Below, in pieces: positions 21,901 through 32,476 of a DNA stretch of 64,000 nt. The stretch covers positions 4,846,599 through 4,910,598 of the forward strand of contig CAJSYZ010000004.1 in NCBI GenBank assembly GCA_910574455.1. Direction: 5' to 3'. A program made the position numbers and the translations under genes. Position 1 is the stretch's first letter. Each line of letters starts with the position of its first letter. This DNA comes from Trichaptum fuscoviolaceum (lineage: Eukaryota > Basidiomycota > Agaricomycetes > Hymenochaetales > Trichaptaceae). Under the pieces are notes generated by a model. It searched no databases and had not been told where the DNA came from. It was given only the letters and a program-made list of their open reading frames with translations.

Positions 21901-22573
21901 GAACGAGGCCCCGCAGTACGCAGTCGGGGATAAAGTATGGCTCGAGGCGACGAACGTTTGGCGACCGGGAGCGCGCAAATTATTACCGAAACGACTAGGG
22001 CCGTATAAAGTGAAGGCAAAGCTAAGTGACCTCACCTACGAACTCGAACTCCCCGCGTCGCTGAAGATTCATCCCGTATTTCACGTATCGCTGCTCTCGC
22101 CATACCACGAAGACGACATTCCCGGTCGAACGCAACCCCCGCCGCCCCCAGTCGAAGTAGAAGGAGATCTGGAGTACGAGGTGGAAGAGGTTCTGGATGC
22201 TAGACGGTTTAGACGGAGATTTGAATATTTGGTACGATGGAAGGGATATTCGAGCGCGGAAGATACATGGATTCCCGCAAAGGATATGGGTAATGCAAAG
22301 GCTAAAATTTGCAGTTTCTATAGAAAACACCCGGACGCCCCTCGAGAAGTCAACGCTATCGAGCTCTGTGACCTGAGCAAGATTCAAGCTTGGCGCCCCG
22401 GAGTTGCGCCTTTGGAGGGGGGTAATGTCGAGATCCCAGGCCCCTTTTCTCATTTCCCGCACTTTCCCACCAAGGATCCCGACATGAGCAGACAATCCCG
22501 CGGGGAGAATCCCGCCATTGGATTCCCCGCGCGAAACCTCATTCCCGAATCGCACGATCCCATGCTCACGTGA
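18952..22573 (+). pseudogene. Ty3/Gypsy chromovirus pol, 5'-truncated with frameshift and stop
   Basis: Protease tail (IGRITKEVV; GDDDIIMG followed by IDWLRHHNPTIDWT) at 18952-19390, then reverse transcriptase with YLDD (about 19984), RNase H with ECDASDFATGAVLSQ, and integrase with the HHCC finger (HDSLPAGH; CDTCARTK) and a D,D,E core (CDFITQ; SDRGPQF; QTERVNQELE). A chromodomain follows (YLVRWKGY, DTWIPA; about 22165-22335). A frameshift near 19380-19395 separates protease from RT. An in-frame TGA at 20903-20905, probably from CGA, splits RNase H from integrase; the frame continues unchanged beyond it. Gag is absent. The left end is the junction with the inverted repeat at 18951. The element is not functional. 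Confidence 0.9.
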
Positions 22574-23990
22574 CTTATCCCGCACCACCGTCCCGGCAAC
22601 CATGCACGCATACACACACTCATTTACGACGACCCGCCACGGCACACGTACATTCACTTATCAACATACGCTCATTAATCCGCTAGTACCTCAAGGTGAC
22701 GACCTGCAACAGTCTGGCATACCTAGTCTGGCTAGTCGCGGCCCCGGACCGGACGCTGACGTCCACGGACAGGCCGTAGCCATCTGGAGAGACGGGATGG
22801 ACATGCCTAGCATTGCGGTCGTAGCATGTATCGTTTGTAGTAGATAGGTGCGCATTGCGCAAGGACACTTAGCGTAGATTAACTATACAGTCTTTACGAA
22901 GTAGATAAATAGCTGTAGGCATCGTAAGGAGCACCCCACTTTTGACCTCTTGTGGAGTGCTTCCTTAGGTGCGATCTCTCTCTTTTCTCCTGTGTAGTTA
23001 GTTGCGCAATACTTACTTGTGGAGTGCTTCCTTAGGGATCCGCTTACTTGACGTTCAAAGCAGTGAAGAGTCCTAGCTGGCCTTGAGAATCCCGCGACGC
23101 GCCTGGATAGAATCCCGCGCGTTTCCCGCCTGAATTCCCACGCTCGTTCCCAGTCGCGAATCCAGATTCCCGAACGCGGGTTCTTGTCGCGAATTCCAGT
23201 TTCCCGAAACTGTTTCCCGCTACAATTCCCGACGGTCGTAACACGCTGGTTTTCGGCGGTCACCTCCTGCGGGTGTGACTGGAGAGGTCGGGTGGCATCA
23301 TTGATAGCCTGGAGGACGTCTGGGGGGAGGTCTCCGCCCTGCTGGGGCGGTGGTGCGGTCTGGGCGGGAGCAGCACCCGGAGTCGGAGTCGGAGCAGCGC
23401 CTGGCGCGGGCGCTGCTTGCGCGGGGTTGATCGGGTCGGTCATATCTTCGTCGGAGTCTTCTTGTCCGAATCTTCCCATTCAGAGGGATCAAAAATCGGT
23501 CGGTGCAATCGCAGGGCGTCGAAAGAACAAACGTTTGGCCTAATGTTACGACCTAGAGTGGTTCCTTCGCTTTCGAGACCCTGAATCAGACACAGACGAC
23601 GATCGGACGCAATGAGCGGTGGTTCTCACTCTGAGAAGCACTTTACAAGTCAATTAAGCTATTCTACACATCAGAGCTAAAGATAAACACATCACCTGAG
23701 AAGCACTTTACAAGAGGCCAAAAGTGGAGTGCTTCGCAGGGGGATCCGCGGTTTTGATGAACAAAGGTAAAAACTATACAGTACCAAGCCACTGGACCCT
23801 GATCCGACTAGGTCCGACCTATACCGCTGACGTAAGTCGGAGTTCGGGGTCCCGCTCTAGTCGGGGTCCCGCATCAGTAGAGCGGAGGTTCGAGTCGGCG
23901 TGGCGGAAGAAAGAAAGAAAGGAGAATTGTTTGCAGGGCGCTTGTCCTAGCGGCCTGCAAACATACAGGCAAGTAATCTATGCAAAAAGG
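22426..23990. mobile_element. LTR remnants: Gypsy 3' LTR start plus an opposite-strand internally deleted element
   Basis: A purine tract at 22414-22422 (GGAGGGGGG) is followed by TGTCGAGATCCC at 22426, the likely 3' LTR start of the chromovirus; the chromodomain frame runs on into it. Separately, on the minus strand, GGTCGTAACA (plus 23552-23561) ends one LTR-like segment, a gag-like Pro/Ala-rich start MGRFGQEDSDEDM lies at 23479-23245, and TGTTACGACC begins another LTR-like segment near 23245. Related blocks (GTGGAGTGCTTC...GGATCCGC) occur at 23020-23045 and 23721-23750. This fits an element reduced to LTR, gag start, LTR. Outer ends could not be fixed. Confidence 0.55.
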
Positions 23991-24367
23991 AAGAGAATCG
24001 GAGTTAAAGAAAGTCCGGTTTCGGACCGGACATGTCGGGGATCCGACTCGGAGTGTGATCGTAAAAGAAAATAAAAGAAAAATAAAAGAAATAAAATAAC
24101 CTGAGGCGGATTCCTGACACATTGTATGCACTGAATTGCTACAACAATGTGTTATATTCCTTAAATTTGATGCCTATTCATGAACAATAAACAATATCTA
24201 GCTAAAACTATGTAAATCTCAAAGCCTCTGCAAGAATAACTTCTTGTTTTCATCATGTTTTTGATCAGTGGCGGCCTCATTCCTGTTTAGGACAGCGGCG
24301 CGCAACCAGCGGGGCTTTCCGTGCGATGAGCACAAATGCTCCGGGATTGCTTACAAAGATTTTTTTG

Positions 24368-24494
24368 CCAGGGTATCCCTGGCCCCGTATGTTTGTTTGG
24401 TTCATTGTAGTTTCAAAGTTTGGTTTATTTGTCTCATACACTAATTTAGTAGACACATGTGGCGTGAGGTCCGGAGGGGCCAGGGATACCCTGG
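24368..24494. repeat. 19-bp perfect inverted repeat with 89-bp loop
   Basis: CCAGGGTATCCCTGGCCCC at 24368-24386 is mirrored by GGGGCCAGGGATACCCTGG at 24476-24494. Each arm is itself nearly palindromic around its centre. It lies about 70 bp before the MITE at 24562 in AT-rich DNA without genes. Confidence 0.8.
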
Positions 24495-24561
24495 GAAGGA
24501 GGATGAAGGTAGAACCGCCGTGGAACAGTACACACCTGTTGAGATTAGTAACGGGGTACTA

Positions 24562-25187
24562 CTACAGTGGCGAAAGGCCAAAACCCGCCTCTGGGTGCAG
24601 GCCGGAATTTTGCGTGAAAACTCGCCATTCTGAAAATTTTGTAATCAAAGTAAGAAAGATACGTCGATTTATGCAATAAAAAAAAATTCCGGTCTATGTT
24701 TCAAATTTTTTTGAAGGACATGAATTTTTTTTGTGAGATTTCAGCCTTTATCGGCCTTGGTTTGGCTGGAAATATAATCGGGAGTGATTTCCGAGCCTTT
24801 CTGGAAAGCTACCAATTAAGGTTAAACAGCTGGATGACCTTTGCCGGGTTACCGGAAAAAGATAAATTCCGATAAAAATTTCTTGTACTGACAATTTTTC
24901 TGCGTGAGGCCCATCGGATTGAGAAAAGACGTTGATTCCGCACGTTCCGAACCCGTGGGAAATAGTAAAAAGAGCTGCAGCCCCAAAATAAGCAAGATGT
25001 TTCAAATTCAGACATGAGATTTTTTTCGGAATCATTTTCGTGCAAAACTAATCTATAAGAATTGAAGATACACTACATTAGAAGCTATTTACACAGTTTC
25101 AGGGTTATTGGTTAAGTTTTGTGTCCGTAGAAAGAAAAGTTTTGAGGGGGTTTCCGAGAGGCTGGTTTTAGCCTTTCGCCACTGTAG
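24562..25187. mobile_element. 626-bp MITE with TA target duplication
   Basis: The ends are CTACAGTGGCGAAAGGC and its complement. The inverted repeat extends to about 31 bp with two mismatches (AAAACCCGCCTCT against AAAACCAGCCTCT). Both ends are flanked by TA (24560-24561 and 25188-25189), the insertion preference of Tc1/mariner/pogo elements. The interior is AT-rich and has no transposase-like frame. Confidence 0.75.
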
Positions 25188-25189
25188 TA

Positions 25190-25524
25190 CATTGTTGTTG
25201 GCGGTTGAAGTAACTTTGAAAGTCCGATAGCGGACTTCCACTGGCAGAGCGGGAGTCTGCACACCCGATACACCTTCAAGTGCCACAGTGCCGAGACCTG
25301 TTTCTGGTTGAATGTGCAGATTGGAAAAAATTGTTACTGAATAATTGTTATCTTTAAATGTGGAAGTAATATCATAAACCTGACGAAATTTAGAATAAAG
25401 CTACACTTCAAACTATTTTTGTAAGATTTGCCGTAGCTCATCTAATACAAGAGAGGCAGGAGTAGCTGAGGCGGGTTGGATATCTTTTTAGTTCTGAATA
25501 ATAATACGGACACGAGGATACGTG
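25190..25524. other. Short intergenic stretch
   Basis: Between the MITE and array copy 4. AT-rich, with no gene or repeat recognised. Confidence 0.5.
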
Positions 25525-26870
25525 CTATTGCGACGGCATTCCTGAGGTGAGCTGTTCCTCCCAATGATGGATCTGAGCACGGAGCGCTATGATCTGTTTC
25601 ATTATCCTAGGGTCAGGCGCGTTATCTACACGCAATGCACTCTCGGAGGACCGGTAGGTGATAACAGAGGACCCTTCCTGTTGCCAGCGTCCAGACTCTA
25701 CGTGTCCGTTGCTATACTGTCCAGTCTCGGTATGAAGCTCTTCAATCCTTCGTTGTTCTACGATCATCTGCACTGGTCGCCCTTTCGGTGCCGGTGAAGG
25801 GACAATGTGCACTGCGGGGATCGGCGTGTCGTTCGCTGGCGTGTACGGGGGTAAGGGATCAAAACTGGTTCTATCTGTCAGGAACCCCACGGTATCGGCG
25901 ACTGCATCTGTTGTCGCTAGGGCGGGTGCGTCATTGCGTCGATTGGGCCGGAAACATTTGAAGAGAGACACCCCTTTTCTTTGTTGATAGAGCAGTAATA
26001 AAAGCAGAAGTGCAATAATAATTGCGGAAATGATAGCGGCGACGAGTCCACCTAAGAAAGTACGCGACAGCGAGATCTTGGTAGAAGCTGTCGGAGAACT
26101 ATCGGTCGTTCTTGTGTTTGCAGATGAGGGGGCAATGCTGGCTGGGTTGCTGCTGATCGAGGTCGGAGTTGGCCCACTGCTGCCCGACGTTACGCTGGCC
26201 AAGTCAATATCTACCCTAATCAGAAGACATTGACACAGACCTCTTAGGAAGAACAGTTGAGCACTTACGTATAGTTGAAGTAGTCAAAGAGCATCACAGA
26301 GGGATAAGCATCAGTCGAGGAGATGTTGAGTGTATGTGGAACGTTCTCCAAATTTGATTTGGAAAAAACGAGCGCGTTATATTCGTAGGATCCATCATTA
26401 GAAGGACTATTGACGTAGCTTCCTGCGTATTCTCCGTCCATTATAAACTTCAGGGCAGTCAAACCCGGGATCGTAGAATTGTTAACAAGAATGAAATATG
26501 CATACACAGCAACCCCTAATGAGATGATCAACCTCATGTCAGAGGGAAAGCGTTGATTGGTTCAATACTCACCAGTGAAGTTTAGCCCTATGGAAAGTGG
26601 AGATTCGTCGCCGTTCCCGGAGGATGCATCGTGCCACGTGTTGTCGAGTGCTCGAGTAGGATCCGGCTGTGTCCAGCAGAAGTTACATGTATTCCCTATA
26701 TTCCATTTGTTAACTGGGAGGTAAAGTAGGGTGATCCCTTCGGTACCGCCTGCATACGCGTCATCTAAGGTTATGTTTTGCAGAGTAGCCGATGAATATT
26801 TTATGATTATCATAGCAATGGTTAGGGTATGAGCGAGCGAGGCGAAGAAAGTCATCTTCTTCTCTGGCAT
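25525..26870 (-). CDS. Predicted secreted-ectodomain, single-pass membrane protein (array copy 4)
   Basis: Exons 26870-26573, 26515-26269 and 26215-25525 give 411 residues. Signal peptide, then ITLDDAYAGG, GNTCNFC, TWHDASSGN, GLNFTG, VAVYAYFIL, IMDGEYAGSY, YEYNALVFS and MLFDYFNYT. TM helix (GLVAAIISAIIIALLLLLLL) followed by YQQRKG. The tail has LPPYTPA, and the C-terminal helix IMKQIIALRAQIHHWEEQL is the same as copies 2 and 3, although 16 kb of transposon DNA now separates them. The TWHD region is the most altered among the intact copies. A variant of the upstream motif (ACTCTTGTAGGCAA) lies at 26939-26952, about 70-80 bp before the ATG. Confidence 0.8.
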
Positions 26871-28500
26871 AGTACTAGCGTGAAGACGAACATGAGGTAG
26901 GTGAAATTTCTTGAGCGACGGAGAGACAGTTTGTGGGTACTCTTGTAGGCAAATGAAGGCGTCTAGCTTCATGACAGTCGAGACAGCATCATGATCTGGC
27001 TCGCTACCACAAAGTTGATGCACGAATACCTACGCAATTGCAAACACGAGGCCAGTTGATATCGTGCCGGATAACGTACGGCATAAGGATACTATGCGTA
27101 TCACCTATGGGGTTCCTTACCCACTGGCATAAGTATTGGAAATTTGCAAGCCAGACCGTCCGAAGCTTTCTTTAGCATAGAAACCCAATACCAACGGGTT
27201 TCGGCCTGTAGGTGTGGCGTACCTAGTACCTACATAACCAGGCGCCTGAACTGCAGGAGTTAACCAAAGTCGGGGAAGAAGTTCACATGTTCGCGACGAA
27301 CGAGTAGGAACTGAAGCGACCTTTTGCCAGATGTACTCAGACGACATAAGACCCTTAATGGAATCTCGTCCTCATAAGGCTTGTTTAGCTTCTTGTAGGG
27401 AAAAGGTCAAGGCACCGTCCATCACATTCTGTCCCTCCGATTAGTAGCGGTCGGCCTTGCAGAGAGAGCTCGAGAAGGTTTTCACCGATGTGGTAATATC
27501 TGAGCATGAATGCGAGTAGAATCTTTTCGAATTAATCTTCTACACAGTGGATTCCGGAAAGTGTGCGCGTACTTTACCTTGTAACAAATGTCCAAGTTGT
27601 TGTCTCTCCAGATCGCACTACCTTTATTAGTTTCTGTTCGCCAGCAAGTAGCTTGGTTCAGGTGGACGTCGATACTTGGAGGGTCTCTCGTGCGACTGCT
27701 GGACATTGGTTGCAGGGGAGCCGATCATTGAAACCAAGCCTCACAGCCTTGATAAACGCCTCATGGCTCCCGGCGAAGCGCTTGAGGTGCAGAACGTCAA
27801 ATTTGAGGAACGATGATGGAAGCGAACTTGAAGGTAATGAGATTGATCAGATTGTTCTAGATCCAGGCAACCTTGACGTTGTTGTCTTGTTGTCCAGAAT
27901 ACAGAGGGCATTGGTTCAGAAAGGCTTGAAATTTGAACTTCAAGCGTGCATGATGATTGGCCCTGCAGGGCTAAAATGCAGTGCTAACCTCTTTGGACAT
28001 TGAAGTATTCTCGGCCGACGGAAAGCTTCGGCTGAAATCCGGCACAAGCCTCAATTACTGACCGAAACCCCTTGCCGGATTGGATTACTTAGACCCGAAT
28101 AGTAAGTAGGCAACCTTTTCTCGGATAAGACCCTACCCATAGTAGTAGTCCGGGAGGCCTTTACCGGCATTGTCGGATCTACTTTGCGGTGTCCATGTCG
28201 TACCTTGTCGTCCCTACTAATAGCTTCTCATGCTTCGGACAACTTCCTGAAGATGCGAATGTTCTGGGTTCTGTTACGTAGAATCGTAACCGACAGCACG
28301 CTTTGATAAGCGTACGGAAGTCGTTTACTAGCTTCCTCAAAGCAACCTTTCTTTTTGGAAGTCGACTAATTTCTGCAATGAAAAACGCTCTGATTACTTT
28401 CAAGAGAACAGACTGACCAGACTGTAGGTCATCAATGCGTACATTGCTTCGTTTGATGTACATTTAATCTACACGGAGATTGTCAACCATAAGCCAGGCC
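26871..28500. other. Intergenic stretch without recognisable gene
   Basis: Contains the promoter region of copy 4 and about 1.4 kb in which open frames (for example 27563-28003 plus, 28179-28463 minus) show no family features, no signal peptide and no consistent splice structure. It may contain decayed sequence; no repeat structure stood out. Confidence 0.5.
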
Positions 28501-29812
28501 CTACGAAGCTAATCGACTCCCAGTTGCAAGCTGCCTCTCCCAGTGACGAATTTGATCACGAAGCGCAGCAATTTGTTTCGTTATGCGAGGGACAAGAATG
28601 TCGTCCGCATCACGAATACTCAGAACACCCTCGGGTGCCCTGATGGTGGCCCGCTCGGTAGATGCGAAATCTCCTGCTTGACCGGTATGGAGCGTCTCCA
28701 TCTTATGTTGCATCTCACTTACTTGGAGCGGTCGACGTTTTTCTGCTGGTGCAGACGGAGGTTGGTCTACGGAGTAGTCTGCTGGGGCTAGTAAATTGCC
28801 GGCTGCTGGTATCACATTGGGAAAGGGATCTATCACCGTCGTTCGTGTCATATCTTGCGTACGAGATTTGTCGCGTCTGTAGTTTCGGCAACATCTGTAA
28901 AGATTTAACCTCCTTCTCCGCTTAAATAGCAGGATCAGGAGAAAAAATATAATGAGGATCGTAACAATGGTCACAGCGACAAGTCCGTGCAAAAGCGCTT
29001 GCGCGCGAGGGAGCTTGGTCGTGTTTCCCGTAGATCTATCAGTCGCAGATGGCCCCATGGATAATATGATATTGCTGGATGAGGCAACGCTGCTTGTCGA
29101 GGTCGAAGTCGGGGTTGAAACGCTACCTCCTGAGGCAACGGAAAACGCAGTATCTACCCTAAACGAAAAAAAATTAACATGTAAATCACACGAAGAGTGC
29201 AATAACACCTACGTGTAGTTGAAGTAGTCGAAGAGCAGCACAGAAGGAGTAATTCCAGAGGTGGTAATGTTAAGCGAATGGGGGGCATTCTCCAAGTCTG
29301 AACTAGAGTATACGAGCACATTGTACTCATAAGTGGGGTCTGGAGAGGGATTGTGGACAAACGTCCCGGCTTCTTCCCCGTCCAGAGAGAATGATAGATT
29401 TGTCAGGGTGGAAAATGACGTGAAGTTATTGGCGAGTATGAAATATGCATAGACGGCATACCCTGTGTGAATAAGGTTGAGGTATTAGATATGAGTACGC
29501 AGGTTATTAAGAGCGCATACCTGTGAAGTTGAATTCGATGGATCGCTGAAAACTGTCGATAGTATTGGAGCTGGCATCGTGCCACGTCCCGTCAACCGTT
29601 TGGGAAGGGTCTACGTGTGCTTCACAAGATACACATACACTGCCTTCTATCCACCCGGTTACCGGGAGGTAAATCAGAGTGATACTTGGGTCTCCTCCCG
29701 GATACGCATCATCTATTGTGATATTCTGCTGCTCAGCTATCGAGCGTTCTGCAAGACCAAGAAAAGTAACGTAAGCGAGGAGTGCTAAGCAAAGTAGCCT
29801 TTTGCGCGACAT
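28501..29812 (-). CDS. Predicted secreted-ectodomain, single-pass membrane protein (array copy 5)
   Basis: Exons 29812-29521, 29462-29213 and 29158-28501 give 399 residues. Signal peptide with LLCLALLAYVTFLGL, then ITIDDAYPGG, GSVCVSC, TWHDASSNT, EFNFTG, YAVYAYFILANN, SLDGEEAGTF, YEYNVLVYS and LLFDYFNYT. TM helix (GLVAVTIVTILIIFFLLILLF) followed by KRRRR. The tail has a different proline motif, and the C terminus reads ITKQIAALRDQIRHWERQL, intermediate between copy 1 and the others. The upstream motif AGTCTTTTAGACAA is at 29887-29900. The ectodomain is closest to copy 1 (shared YAYFILANNFTS and DLEN/KLEN sequences). Confidence 0.8.
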
Positions 29813-30685
29813 GCTAGCTTGAAGGCTTGAAAAAAGAGTGTTGATATTCTCAGGTGAGAGTGAGGACCATTGCGAAGATCTGGGATAGTCTTTTAGACAA
29901 GCGAGTGAGCTTCAGGATGAGCTTCAAAGCAGATGAGGCAAAATCTGATATGCTACCAAGGCTAAGTTCAGGAAAGTCCTAAAGATTGGAAGTACAAGAC
30001 TCTTTGATATCGGAGTCGCCATAGATTGAGGTCAAACATTGATAGTGAAACAGGCCAATTTTTACGCCGAGCGTGATGATGGCGTTCATGTCGAAAGCCA
30101 CCGGCGTGGACTCGGAGGGCCGAAAACGGAGTTGAAACTCCGACTCAGATGCCACTGGCAGTGTGTGCTCAGGCTTCCCGTAAAATCGCTATTGAGATGA
30201 TGAATATACGTACTGCACTCTTGACAACATGTCTATGTCAAGTGAAAACTACCAACAAACTTTACAAAAGTTGCGACAATGGCTTATTAGTAAATTCTCG
30301 ACTCACCATGCTGGCGAAAGTCTACTACTAGTAACAACCCACCGCATATAGTCATTCTAATATATAACGGATTGCGTACAATCTGGCCCATCCTTCTAAG
30401 TACCCTCTATATGTATACCAGTACATCCCTGTCAGACAACTTCCTAGTAGGATAACATGGGAAATTCATATACATTAGTAGTTCGAAAGAGGGAAAGAAG
30501 AGTATTAGTAGAGTCTTTTTATTAAAATGCATTGGATGATATGTACATACTATACCAATAGGATTCCACAATGTTATCATTAGCGGTTTCGTGTTCCGAT
30601 ATTTGCAATTTAAAAGATTTATTTACATGTCGAATCCTAAACATAGCTCGCAATTGCTAGTTGTAACAAGCTCCTCTGCCATAGG
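29813..30685. other. Intergenic stretch
   Basis: Promoter side of array copy 5 and 3' side of the next minus-strand gene. AT-rich towards 30450-30660, with nothing else recognised. Confidence 0.5.
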
Positions 30686-31560
30686 TTACAATGTTAGTCT
30701 GTTAGCGTTTAGTTGATACACAGGTGGAGGCTCTTCTACATTAATGAGATTTAGATTTCCTTTTGATCGATTTGATTGCTCCCCTTTTACAACTATGTGC
30801 GTTATCCCAGAAGAGATTAGGGCAGGATATGACACGGGAGCAGACTCGGATTGGACAGAACTTGCAAATGTGCCTGCAATGTCCCCATCATGCGCTATTG
30901 AAAAACGTTCATGGACGTAGTAGGTGTCAGGGTGGTGGGCAATAGTCGACCCAATCTCCGCACTCTGGGTATTGCGCGTAGAGTTCCTAGCGCTACGATG
31001 CTCTAGGGGTGGAGTACGATGCTCCCTCCTCGTAGTGGTGGATGTATCTTGAATGCGCATCTCTTCCGAGGTCCTGGGCCATGTTCTATATATCCTACTA
31101 CGTTTATCGCCTTTCACCGTGTTCGTCCCCGTAGTAAATGGTTCGATCTTGTGCTTTGTAAGACCATCGCATTCCTGACTGCACCGGCTTCTTGATCTGC
31201 ACTTCCTCCAGGAGCAAACAAGAGTAGCGCACAGGAAGCCAATCACAGCAGTTGCTAAGCATCCGGCTATGAGGCCTCCAACAATATGCCTTATAGCATT
31301 ATCGTCGCTTGTGGTAGGGTATGGGGACTTGGGACTATCATCTGGCTGAGATAACCCCGACTTTCCCAAGCCCATGCATGCTGCGGGTGTTGGGCACTGT
31401 TCAATCGTACCACATACGGTCGTGAAGGTAGCAATGGAAGAGAAAGCGGTAGGTTCCGGTGTAGACGAAGGATGATGCGCAGATGGAGAAGAAGTGGATG
31501 TGATCTCGTACATTTGCACATCGAAGTGAAGGGTGACTGCGATTTCATGACGCTCTACAT
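30686..31560 (-). CDS. Predicted TM-tail protein, 5' exons not resolved
   Basis: A minus-strand exon from about 31560 (acceptor CATGTAG) to the stop at 30686. It reads RHEIAVTLHFDVQMYE, a long Ser/Thr/Pro stretch, a TM helix (HIVGGLIAGCLATAVIGFL, then CATLVCSW), a Cys/Arg-rich juxtamembrane segment, a polar tail and a C terminus with EEPPPVYQL. The architecture resembles the array genes (ectodomain end, stalk, TM, Pro motif), but the C-terminal RxQIHHWEEQL helix is missing and sequence similarity is slight. An upstream exon should end near the GTGAGC donor at about 31605, but no signal peptide exon with a consistent frame could be assembled. It could be a distant relative or a partial gene. 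Confidence 0.45.
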
Positions 31561-32476
31561 GCCAGAGTCAATGAATACTACCGTCGTAACAGAAATAAGC
31601 TCACCAGCGATAGGCATATTGCATTGGCTTCATAGAGCAATCAATCAGATGCGAGAAACAGAAAAAGAGTATAGTGTTATAGCACTGTAAAGCGGGTCGA
31701 AAGGGTAAGCATAGAGTAACCAGTACTATTAAGACTCGGAGATTGTGAGATGAAGGTGCCCTTCAGAGTAACGACTGCAGATTAAAATGAAGGTCACGGT
31801 GAAGAAAGCTCCTGAGCTTTATACAAGATGCTACATGCCTCTCATGAGCCGTTTTTATGAATGAACTGGTACCCAAGGTTCTTCTTCAAGGTATAGTGCA
31901 GAAAAGGACAACGCCGCTCTATCCTAAACTCTTTTCATGTACTGGGACGGTGTCTTGAGTAAAGCGGAGGGATAATGCCGGATGGCTATGATCTTGCAAC
32001 TCGGAATTGGTTCAATTCTTGGACGTAGTACCCATGAAGAAAAGGATGCTAAGTTATTATTTAACTGATGTGCATGCTTTGATAGCATCTGATTAAGACG
32101 ATGATCCAGATTTGTGCTTGCGGGGATAGAAAATACCTTTGTGCACAGGAATGATGATGGTAAGGATGAAGAAAGCTGCCACTGGCACTGTGCCCACCGT
32201 TTGCCTTCAACTGTTTTCCCACGCCTGACACTACCTTGAACCCGCACTAAAAACAAAAAACAATTAGATTAGGACATTGCTCGTAGTGTAAAGCTGTAAG
32301 GATCTGGGATATCATCCAGCGGATCTAATCTGAGGAAAACGAGAGCATATGAAGTAAGACCAAAACCCAAGAGCAATCCATATACATATGTTCAGTGGTC
32401 ATCCAGGCGCACTGCCGCGCAGTATTAGAGTCAGTAATTTCGAGTTTGATTTGGTGCATCAATCGTCTACCGCCCT
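31561..32476. other. Intergenic stretch between TM-tail gene and DnaJ gene
   Basis: May hold the missing 5' exon(s) of the minus-strand TM-tail gene (31600-31900). A frame at 31924-32256 on the minus strand has no recognisable features. The 3' region of the DnaJ gene begins at 32476. Confidence 0.4.

Noticed and set aside
23184..23543. Plus-strand frame of 119 codons as a gene
   Set aside because: It is the antisense of the gag-like start and LTR on the minus strand.
23791..23920. tRNA gene suggested by GGTTCGAGTCGG at about 23886
   Set aside because: No box A at proper distance and no acceptor stem; the sequence lies in LTR debris.
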